64,000 bases of DNA. It comes from Aurantiochytrium sp. KH105 (lineage: Eukaryota > Sar > Bigyra > Thraustochytrida > Thraustochytriidae). Each line of letters starts with the position of its first letter. Position 1 is the first letter of the stretch. Shown here piece after piece: positions 37,295 through 45,911 of this stretch. A model generated the notes under the pieces. It saw only the letters and a list, made by a program, of their open reading frames with translations, was not told the origin of the DNA and did no database searches. A program made the translations under genes and the position numbers. The DNA lies in contig BGKB01000202.1 of NCBI GenBank assembly GCA_003116975.1, positions 36,329 to 100,328 of the forward strand. Direction: 5' to 3'.

Positions 37295-38177
37295 TCTCCT
37301 CGCGCGCGCCAGGCGGGTCGTTCGCGCGCGCGCACGTGCTGCTTTGGCGATCTGCTGCTTGGACTCGTCTCACATTACATTAACCAGGCGCGCTTTCTTC
37401 TCCTCCTCCTGAACCTCTGCGACGCTGGCCCCGACCGCGCCGCGCCGCTCAGCGTCGCGCCTGCCGCGGCCCCGCGCCCGCGCGGCGGCGAGGCTGCCCT
37501 TCGCGCGGCGGCGGCGCGGCCTGCGCGGCGCGGGCGGCGGCAGCTCGAGATATTTCCTCGGCGCGAAGGGACAGAGACCGCGCGTCCCGCGCGTCCCCCT
37601 TGGCTGCTTGCAGTTGTGATGACCAGGGCACGGGACCCGACTCGGAACGGTCGAGACGGCGACGGTCATGGAGGAGGAGGAGGAGAACGAGGAGGAGATT
37701 GAAGCGAGTTCTTGGGCCCAGGCCTTGGTCTAGGGGTACGTAAGAGTACTTTTCTGCCGACGTGTGCGCAGAGATTTTTCTTTGCAGGAGGAATTGCGAC
37801 TGGGATGGGCAGGGAGGGTGACACAAGGACGGACGATGGCCGTGTTCGTTTGCCACGCCAGTGGTCGATCGACGGCTTCTTTGTGCGAGAGCAAACTGCG
37901 ACAGCGAGCGAGAGGAAGCGAGCAAACGAGGGCAAAAGTTCAAGGGTGTTGATAACGAGTTAGGCTGGTTCAGTTGGGTCAGTCAGGGTTGGCTCATGGC
38001 TTTTTAATTAAGCCTTTACGGCTTCAAGCTTCTTGGGCGTTGGGCTTGGAGCTTGGGGCTTGGGCGTCGAGCTCGGGCTCGGGCGTGTAGCAGTACATGA
38101 TGGGCCGCCGCTCCCAGCAAGAGCCCATCCTTGCAAGGCGCTTCGCTCTCGCCCGCGCCACACAAAATGTCATCCAT

Positions 38178-39905
38178 TCAGAAGAACGTGGTGGCACTTG
38201 CCGACGGAGTGGCGGAAATGTTAAGGTTGCGTGACTTGCGTACCAAATCAGCCGTCTTGGGCGAGAGGGTGCGGTCGCTCGGGCTGTCGGGCTTTGCCGG
38301 AGGCTGGCCCGCAGAGGCCGCAAACTTGTTATAGGCACGGACAGCCTCGGTCTCCGAGTCGAAGAAGCCAACGCAAGAGTGCATGCCGTTGACGTTGACG
38401 TCGCAACGGTAGCGACCCGAGTTTTTGCAATACGATACCCCCGGGCAGCTCGTTGACGAACGTGAGTGATCCTTGGTATCTGATGTTGCTGCTGCTGCTG
38501 CTGCTGCTGCTGACCCTGCTGCACTGGTGTCTGCGCCCGTGGCCGTGGGGCGCTGCTTCTTGCGAGGCGAGCCATAGTCGTCAGCGCTCTCCTGGTTTGC
38601 GTCGGGGATCTGGAGCTCGAGATTTGGCCGGCGTTTGGTCGGCGAGGTGTTTGACTTCTTCAGGCGACCCATCGACGAAGCATCGCCGCTTGCACCGGCG
38701 TGGAGCTTGCTGAAAACATTCTTGACGCCTTCATAGCTGTTGTTGTTATTGTTGTTGGTGTGCCTTGGGGAGTTCATTGGCGAAGAAAAGGGCGAGATGA
38801 GGGGGGAGAAGGAGCTCGAAGGGAAGACCGGCGCAAAGGTGTCCATGCCGCCCGTGACTTCGGTGCCATAGCTGTTTCCAAGCATGCCAAGATCTTCATG
38901 AGACAGAGACGGGCCAAAGTCGTATGGGTGCCTTGGGACAATCTTGGTTGTCGACTTGGAGGACGTCTTGAAGCTCGGAGAATGCCCGTTTTGCTGGCGC
39001 ATCTGCAAGTGCTGCTGCAGCTGCTGCGGGTGCATGAGGAACTGCTGCTGACTCGATTGTGACGGCTGGAGGCCCTGCTGCTGCTGCTGCAGGTGTGGCG
39101 AGGATTGCTGGCCCTGCGGCTGACGCGAGCGGTTGCCATGAGGGACGGCCTTGCTAACAGTGTGTCGCGCCGGGGGCTTACTCGGGATCTGGTGCGCAGG
39201 AGGCACGATGCCATCGGGAAAGTTGAGGCGACCCGTGTTGCCGCGCCATTTCTTGCTTGCCTCATCGTACTTCTTCGCAGCCGCGACCTCGGTGTCAAAG
39301 TAGCCGAGAAACTTTTGCACCTTGTTTACAGTAATGACGCTCTTCCACTTTTGAGACTTGTAGTTGAAGGAGACGCCGCGGAACTCGGAGCTCTTGCGAC
39401 GACCGGCTTTGCTGATGCTGCCCGATCCAGAGGTGGTGCTGCTTCGTCGGCTGCTCGAGGTCTGCTGACGCGGTGCCATGAAACCGGTGTTGCTCGTGGG
39501 CAGGGAGAAGTGGCTGCCAGTCGTCTTGGGCACAGGCGGGACGCCACCGTCAAGAAGGGAGCTGCTCATGGGCACAATCTGCTTGCGGGAGCTGATCTTG
39601 AGCTTGGTGTCGGTGGTCGGGCTTGCCGCGTTAGTGGACGCAGAAGAAGGCGACGCGCCGAGGCTGGCCGGAATGGGCGGGCCCGAGCTTCCTTGTGCGG
39701 CGCCGCGAAGGCTCGCGAGCTGATCGTCAGCGTTGCCGCTGTATGAGCCGGCGAGCGCGGGTACGGGCGGCTTTGGCACGTCTCCAAAGGGGCTGAGCTC
39801 GTCGAGAAAGGCGAGGTCCTTGGTGGTGACATCGATCATGAGACCGTCGTGGTCACCGAGCGCGAAGCACGCGTCAAAAAACTCGTCATGCGTACCCAGA
39901 TCCAT
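38178..39905 (-). CDS. Two-AP2-domain DNA-binding protein
   Basis: A 575-residue single-exon protein from the ATG at 39905. Residues about 174-229 form a good AP2/ERF-type domain: F-R-G-V-S-F, W-K-S-V-I, F-L-G-Y-F-D-T-E-x-A-A-A, and R-L-N-F-P. A second, more divergent one lies at about 487-532: P-G-V-S-Y, Y-R-C-D-V-x-V-N-G, V-G-F-F-D-S-E-x-E-A-V-R-A-Y. Between them is a Gln/Ser/Pro/Asn-rich region with Q runs, typical of activation domains. AP2 domains bind GC-rich DNA through a three-stranded sheet and occur in plants, apicomplexans and stramenopiles. The product is probably a nuclear transcription factor; its target is unknown. The C-terminus could differ if the gene has an unseen 3' intron. 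Confidence 0.88.
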   Translation of the reverse strand: MDLGTHDEFFDACFALGDHDGLMIDVTTKDLAFLDELSPFGDVPKPPVPALAGSYSGNADDQLASLRGAAQGSSGPPIPASLGASPSSASTNAASPTTDTKLKISSRKQIVPMSSSLLDGGVPPVPKTTGSHFSLPTSNTGFMAPRQQTSSSRRSSTTSGSGSISKAGRRKSSEFRGVSFNYKSQKWKSVITVNKVQKFLGYFDTEVAAAKKYDEASKKWRGNTGRLNFPDGIVPPAHQIPSKPPARHTVSKAVPHGNRSRQPQGQQSSPHLQQQQQGLQPSQSSQQQFLMHPQQLQQHLQMRQQNGHSPSFKTSSKSTTKIVPRHPYDFGPSLSHEDLGMLGNSYGTEVTGGMDTFAPVFPSSSFSPLISPFSSPMNSPRHTNNNNNNSYEGVKNVFSKLHAGASGDASSMGRLKKSNTSPTKRRPNLELQIPDANQESADDYGSPRKKQRPTATGADTSAAGSAAAAAAAATSDTKDHSRSSTSCPGVSYCKNSGRYRCDVNVNGMHSCVGFFDSETEAVRAYNKFAASAGQPPAKPDSPSDRTLSPKTADLVRKSRNLNISATPSASATTFF

Positions 39906-42900
39906 GGTTCTTTACGAATTTAGAGGTGGTTCTGCGCGCGCGCGCGTGCGTGCGTGCGCGTCTCTTGATATCTGCTGCTGTGCTGAGGCAGACTACTTGT
40001 CTCAGCCTATCTTCGAGAAGAAGGTACGCCCGCGCGTGCAGCGAGCCTTGCTCGATGTATGTCTGAACAGCCGCACGGTTCTCGCCTCACCTGACTTTCG
40101 TTTATTTGTGCGGTGGCACGGGGTCGCGGCCGGCTCCGGTGATCGGATTAGATGCGCGAGGCGCGGTTTCCTCTCCCTCTTTCACGGAGAGCCTTGCTGC
40201 GAAGCGTTTCTTCTCCCCTGCTGCGAGCCGAAGGAAGCGGCGTCTGTCTGTCTGCGCGTGGGTGCGCGTGCTTGCGTGCGTGCGTGCGTGCGTGCGAGTC
40301 TGCTGTTTGCCGATCTCCGTCAGGCGCTCTTGGCGTTGCTTGGCTCTGCGATGCCTCGTTTGCAGACTGCCTGTCTCTCTCTCTCTCTCCCTCCCTCCCT
40401 CGCAGTTTTTCCTAACCACTCTCACTGTCTGGCTGTCTTTCAAAGAAAGAATGAAAAGGAATGAAAAGGAAGGAAGCGAAGACTGAAAAAGACTGACCAC
40501 CAAGCAGGCCGTATCACTCGCTCGCGCGCGTCGGTCGCTTGCTTGAGCTGTGCAATTCGAGGCGAGAGCAAGCGAAAAAGGAAAACACCACCCTTGTGCA
40601 GCCAAGCCAGCCGAGCTGCGCCGCGCCTGATTGAGGATTGCCGCCCAGCCTGGCTGCTGCCGCGCCGCCGGGCCGGCTGCCGCCCTGCTCCGCGGCGGCC
40701 CGCGCTACCAAGACCGAAGCCCGCGCGCGACCCGCCGCGCCGCGGGGTCCGCGCTGCGGGGCTCCCGAGGGTGTGCGCCGCTAGGGCGATCCTAGGCGCC
40801 GCCTATGCGGCCCTCTCCCGCGGCACCGCCGGCGCGGACCCGGGAGCGCTGCGGCCTCGCCTCGAACTGCGGCCGCGTCGAAGCCGCGCGCGCGCGCGGG
40901 GCCGTCGGCGACGGGGGCCGGGGCGGCTCTGCGTGCTGCGCTGGGCTTTTCGCGCTGGGATCTGCCTCGACTCGCGCCGCGCGGCCGGCAAGCTGCAGCG
41001 AGCAAGGGCAGACGAACTGGCGAGAGTCGCCTCCCCTCGCCTCGCCTCGCCTCGCCTCGCAGTAGTATATATCTATCGATCGATCGCAGAGCGGCGTACC
41101 GGATTTGCGGCAAGCGCCGTGGCTGGGGGCGCTGCGGGACCGCTGTGGAGAGAAAATCGGAGGAGGCAGCACGCAGAAACGAGGAAAAGAGACCTTAAAT
41201 GCCCCCGGCTCGGCCTCAGCGCCGCGGAGGTCTGTCGAATTGCACTTCTGGGAGAACGACGCGGAACGAGAGGGCGGGGGGGCTAGAGCGCGCAGGATAG
41301 CCGCAGAAGCCGCGCGGCCCAGCTCCGACAAGCCGGAGAAGACGGAACCGGGAGTGGCGGCTGCGGCGCTTTGCAAGCAAGCCACATCTGCAGCGGAGCG
41401 GTGTGGCGCGCGCGCGAGAGAGAGAGATCCTGCGGATAAGCGATCGACGGCGAACGAACGAACGACGCGGAGCGCCAAGACGACGCGCCGAAGGGAGCGC
41501 AGGCTAGTAGAGAGTGGTATGTAGGTAAGCGCGATGAACGAACGCCGTCCGCATGTATGAATAAGAGAGAGAGAGAGAGAGAGTTTTAGAGAGGGGTATA
41601 CAATACAGAGTGAGGGAGAAGGCTGGTGGAGCACGGACGAGATTGGCGAGTGACCGACTACTACTCACCAGGCAGGCTATGGCTGTAGTTGATTGATGAA
41701 AGCTTCCTGCCATGCTCTTCTTCACTGTAAGGGAAGCATGGCGTCCCTCTCCAGGCTCTTGAGCTAGAAGACTGGTCGATCTTCAGCTACAGCTATAGCT
41801 AGAGCTTACTGGTTAGTAGCTAGGTACTAATGCTAGTTACAAGTCACGTGACTACATAGGCATGACGACAGGCCAAGGATGATTTGCTAACTAGCAAGCT
41901 GAGTGCCGAGACGCCAGGGTGCCTTGGTGCCTGGCTGACGCGAAAAAAAAGCAAGACGAAGCCTTCGCTATCGAGGCGGAGATGCATGCAAGATCTACAT
42001 GCCGAGCAAAGCCTCTCGGCTCGGCACAAAGCGATCCGCTTCGCGAAATTTAATCCCGCGGGCTGCCCTGAGCGGCCGTATTCATTTTCCTGACAATCAA
42101 GCATAAAATGGGAGAAAAGATGATTATGATTGCGGACGGCGCGTCCGTCGTTGTTAGCTTCCTTACTTGCTTGCTTGAAGGTAGATGTGTCGCTGTTGCT
42201 GGCCATGGGACGCCTTCCTCCTTGCACTACGCCTAGGTAGTAGTAGCAGTCCTAGTCCTAGTAGGAGTGAGTCAAGGCCACGGATCGTGATGAGCCAACA
42301 GCGGAGATGGCGGCAGCGGTTGGAGCCCGGTATAAATCCTGACGTCGGCCATGTTACTCTGACACCTGGCTTCGTGCTGGCAAGAAGGAGCTGCACCAGC
42401 CAGGTCCCTGGCGTCGATCAACCAATTTTTTGACCCGTTCAAGGAGCAAGTTTTCTTTTCCCTCCTTTTCCATCTAATGGAGTGATTGTACGCGGAGCCT
42501 GGAAATTGACGCCATCATCCACGCACAGAGAACGCCATACACGTTGCCGTCGCATGTTCGCAGCAAAGCAACCAAAGTAGTTCCAGCAGCCAGGTTTAAT
42601 TTAAAGACTTTGACGACTGAAAAAATGGCAAGCCCGCCAACCAACCCGCCACCTGCCTCGAGCTGCCTGAAAACCTCGCGAACCGACAACAACAGAGGCC
42701 GAGGGAGGATCGTCGGCCGGCCGACCATCGGCCACCGTCGACGAACCATGTCCACGGCGCAGGGTCCCGGAGGCGACCGACGTCTCCGTGACCACGACGA
42801 ATCAAGTCCCGAGGCCGCGTGGAGAGGCCGATTTCTGCAGCCAGGCAGGACCAGCGGTGGCGGCAGCCAGCAGCAGCAGCAGCAGCGGCTGCCGCTGCCA

Positions 42901-43395
42901 CTGTCGCCTTCCCTGGCTTCGGGGACTTTGTCCCAGCAGTGGCGGCACCAGCATCAGCATCAGCATCGGCACTGGCGCTGATTCCGGGACGGGCGGCGGC
43001 GTCGGTCGAGGCGCAAAGCGGCGCAGGCGAGGCGAGGCGGGGCGCGCGGAGGGAGACGAGGCCCGGCCGCGGTCGCCGCGCGCGCAGCAGACCGGCAACG
43101 ACGCGCGAGAAGAGGCCCGCGCCCGCAGCCTCGAAGCCCGCGCCGCGGTCGGTCGACCGACCGGGCGGGCGAGCAGCGAGACAGAGCGATAGAACGCGGT
43201 GATCGCCGGCAAGGAAATCCTGAACCCGGACACATCTCGCAGGGAGCGGCGCGAAGGCGCGAAGGCGCGCGCACGTTGGCAGGCACGCGGCAGGCCCGCG
43301 GGCACGCGAGCGAGCGAGCGAGACGGCAAAGCGCCAAAGAGGAAGGAAGGAAGCAAGGAAGGAAGGAAGGAAAGAGAAAGAAAGCCCGCTCGCTC
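39906..43395. other. 3.5-kb gene-poor region
   Basis: It starts with GC-rich GTGC and CTC repeats, contains (CTCGC)n at 41031-41060 and a (GA)n run near 41568-41583. A GC-poorer section (about 41500-42480) full of CTAGC/TAGCT palindromic motifs follows, then a CAG/CAT-rich section (42860-42980). No frame shows a domain. Confidence 0.5.
41031..41060. repeat. (CTCGC)n pentanucleotide microsatellite
   Basis: Five to six pentamers, about 1.1 kb upstream of the AP2 gene start. Confidence 0.88.
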
Positions 43396-44004
43396 ATGCA
43401 GACCGAGTCTCCTCGACGGCCGGCCCCGCGGCGCGGCACGTCGCGGCGCGAGAGGCCGCTGCTGAAGAAACTCAGGTCCAGAGGCCACGGCACGCTCAAC
43501 GAGTCCGACGTCGCCGACGCTCGCAACGTGGACACTACGGAGATCGACCTGCAAACCGAGGACTTCCGCGAGGAATTTGGAAATTGCGGCCAGCTGCCCG
43601 CGCGGTACGAGGTCGTGCGCTACACCAAGGTCGCATTGGCTCCACGAGCAAAGCACCAGGTGTCCTTCAGTGTCTCGCAGGGCGCTTACGTGTTGCAGGT
43701 TCATTTGCTCTCGCAGCTGGCAAAGAGACTCCTTATGCGAAGAAGCTGTCTCGTCAAGGTCTGGTTGCAGGACGTCAAGGGCCGCTACTCGTTGCAGACG
43801 GCGCGCGGCAGACTCACCAATGGATCGAACGTGTTTTCCTATAGCTTTGACGTCCCGGTGGATCGCAAGTCCGAGGTCATTGTGCATGTTCTCTCGCCCT
43901 GCCGCGTCAACACGCTGCAGATTGGAACTTTATTGCAAAAGCTCTCTGACAACGAGCACAGTTTTTCGAGCGAAGCGTCGACATTGACGATGGCAAGCAC
44001 CTAG
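43396..44004 (+). CDS. Orphan basic protein with a beta-rich core
   Basis: A 202-residue protein from the ATG at 43396. It has an Arg/Pro-rich N-terminus (about 30 residues). From about residue 60, alternating hydrophobic segments suggest beta strands (V-S-F-S-V, Y-V-L-Q-V-H, V-K-V-W-L, S-Y-S-F-D-V-P-V, V-I-V-H-V-L). The C-terminus is Ser-rich. I recognise no family; the composition looks like a genuine folded protein rather than a shadow frame. It is convergent with ISCA1, with 392 bp between stops. Confidence 0.65.
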   Translation: MQTESPRRPAPRRGTSRRERPLLKKLRSRGHGTLNESDVADARNVDTTEIDLQTEDFREEFGNCGQLPARYEVVRYTKVALAPRAKHQVSFSVSQGAYVLQVHLLSQLAKRLLMRRSCLVKVWLQDVKGRYSLQTARGRLTNGSNVFSYSFDVPVDRKSEVIVHVLSPCRVNTLQIGTLLQKLSDNEHSFSSEASTLTMAST

Positions 44005-44396
44005 GCGTCCAGGCGTCGGGCGCTTTTCTGGGAGCCTCGCGATACTTGTGAGTGTGTGTTATAGTAGATTGGATTTATTATGTTATTATTGTGTAATGGT
44101 CTCTATTTTTCGCGCACGCGCGCTCGCACATTGCGCGTATCCATCACCTTCGGATCACAAAGTAGGTAGGCCTAGGCTATGTTATACCAAAAAAGAGATG
44201 ACAATGATAAATTGTGAATGGAGGGTTGTAAAAAATAGCTCACTGTTCCCTTCCTCAAGAGGAATGGCTAATTGAATATGGGACAGACAGACGTGACGTA
44301 CCAAAGGAAAGAGAGCTTGCTTGTTGTTGGCTGGATGCGTACGAATTTATCATTCTTGTTCTTGTACTCGTTCATCTAAGACGTGCCCGATGGCAA
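44005..44396. other. Convergent 3' intergenic region
   Basis: About 390 bp, AT-richer than its surroundings, between two converging stop codons. It probably contains both polyadenylation regions. No gene is seen. Confidence 0.5.
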
Positions 44397-44891
44397 TCAG
44401 ACATTGAAGCTCTCTCCACATCCACAGTTGCCCTTGGAGTTCGGGTTCTCGAAGCGAAACTCCGCGGCGAGCTCGTCCTCGACATAGTCCATCTCACATC
44501 CGACAAGGTAGATGAGCGACTTAGGGTCGATACCCACGGTGACGCCGTCCTTGGAGACGGTGTCCTCGAAAGTGAACTTGTCGGCATAGTCTAGCGTGTA
44601 CGACAGGCCATTGCAGCCCTTGCGCTTGACGCCTAGCCGGACGCCGGCGGCCTCGGGCCTCCGCGCCAAGAGTTTCTTAATGCGCGCGACCGCCGCGTCT
44701 GTGAGCGTGATCGCGTCGGGCAACTTGCGCATGCGCGAGCGCTTCTTGGGCGCCTCTGCTGCCGCAGCTGCCGTCGCCAGCGTCCGCGCGCCCAGGTCGC
44801 CGCTGCCGCTGCCGCTCGCCGCCGCTGCCGCCGCCGCTCTCAGCGCCGCGGGCGCTCTCCACGCGCCGGTCGCTCGTGCTGCAGCAAGCAT
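44397..44891 (-). CDS. ISCA1: Mitochondrial iron-sulfur cluster assembly protein of the ISCA/IscA family
   Basis: 164 residues from the ATG at 44891. The first ~45 residues are Ala/Arg-rich without acids until the end, typical of a mitochondrial presequence. The A-type domain covers about 58-164. It has K-G-C-N-G-L-S-Y (Cys93) and the C-terminal C-G-C pair (Cys156, Cys158), the three cysteines used to hold iron or a cluster. The sequence P-x-A-I-x-L-T-D-A-A, with the G-C-N-G-L-S-Y block, points to ISCA1 rather than ISCA2. ISCA proteins help make 4Fe-4S clusters in mitochondria. The frame continues upstream through arginine-rich GC repeats without convincing coding features. Confidence 0.9.
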   Translation of the reverse strand: MLAAARATGAWRAPAALRAAAAAAASGSGSGDLGARTLATAAAAAEAPKKRSRMRKLPDAITLTDAAVARIKKLLARRPEAAGVRLGVKRKGCNGLSYTLDYADKFTFEDTVSKDGVTVGIDPKSLIYLVGCEMDYVEDELAAEFRFENPNSKGNCGCGESFNV

Positions 44892-45911
44892 CTTCGCCGC
44901 TCCTCCTCGCGCTTCCGCCCGCCTTGCCGTGCTCGCGCGCCCTCGCGCGCTGCAGCCGCCGCCGCCGCTCGCTCGGAGCTTTGCTCTCGAAAAAGGCGCC
45001 GCGCCGCGAAAGGCGCCTCGCCTTCTCGCGCCTCCTGCTCGCCGCGCCGCCTCGCGTCTCGCGCGGGGCCTCTCGCGAGGGGCCTCGCGCGCGTCTCTCC
45101 CGCGTCTGCCGCGTCGGGCCTCGCGCGCGTCTCGCGTCGCGACTCTCGCGCGGTCTCTCGCGTCTCGCGTTCGGGGTCTGCGAAGTCGCCATCGCAAGCG
45201 CGCACGGCATCGAACAGCACGCCCGCGACGCCGGCGTGAGGGAGAGCGCCCGCCCGATCTGCGCCTGACGCTCGCCAGCGCCCGCCCGCTCGCTCTGCGC
45301 GGCAGACGCGGCAGGCGCCGGCCGGGGCCAGGCCCAGCGCGCGGCCGGGCGCGGCCGCGGCCGCGGCCGGGCGCGGGCTCGGCGCCGGCGCAGACCGGGC
45401 CGCGGCCGCCGCAGAACAAGCGCGCAAGCGGCAAGCAAGCAGCGGCGGCGCCGTTCTCACGCACTCGCTCACTCACTCACTCACTCACGGCGTCGCTGTT
45501 CTTTCGCCGTTCTTTCCGGGTCTAGTGCAGACTACTGCCGGCCGCTGTGACTCGGACTGCTCAGATGACTGACCGTGACTGACCACAGACGCGGTGTTCT
45601 CTTTCGCGGTCAAGAGCAACTGGAAAACAAAGATGGTTTCGGCGTTCTCTTCCGTTCCCAAGCACGGCGCGGGCGGCGCGTCGGAGCGGAGTCTGGTGCG
45701 GGAGGACGCTGCATATGTCTGGGGAGAAATATTGGTTAGTGGAGAGATTGTATCGTACAGGAATAGGGTGGAGAAGAGGAGGCGCGACGAAGGGAAAGGT
45801 AGGACGCGCTGGCGGCGGCAGCGGCGCAAGAGGAGAGGTTTTCGTTTTGTGGGCAAGGCGGGCCACCTGGGCCGCTTCGAAAGCCAGGGGAAAAACAGAA
45901 AAAGCTGTAAT
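44892..45911. other. GC-rich upstream region of ISCA1
   Basis: About 1 kb of CGCG-rich sequence. It holds frames open in several phases on both strands, as expected from base composition. It contains a (TCAC)n run near 45465-45487. It also includes the 3' end region of the Calx-beta/RCC1 gene. Confidence 0.5.

Larger units (their letters stand above)
35801..38177. other. 2.4-kb intergenic region rich in microsatellites
   Basis: It contains (CTG)n at 36366-36391, (CTCTG)n at 36590-36624, (GAGGTC)n at 36861-36891, (GGAAT)n at 36924-36950 and (TCGCC)n at 37257-37294. An 82-codon frame ending at 36319 lacks an ATG. A short minus-strand frame ending at 38024 has protein-like C-terminal composition but no clear start. 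No gene is called. Confidence 0.5.

Noticed and set aside
38024-38177. Alternative 3' exon for the AP2 protein ending at 38024
   Set aside because: The short minus-strand tail looks protein-like, but I could not place a convincing donor and acceptor pair that keeps the frame.
40543-41286. 247-codon GC-rich plus-strand frame and overlapping minus-strand frames
   Set aside because: They show typical arginine/alanine shadow composition with frames open in several phases.
44596-45525. 309-codon plus-strand frame opposite and upstream of ISCA1
   Set aside because: It is antisense to ISCA1 in its first part and CGCG-repeat translation in the rest.
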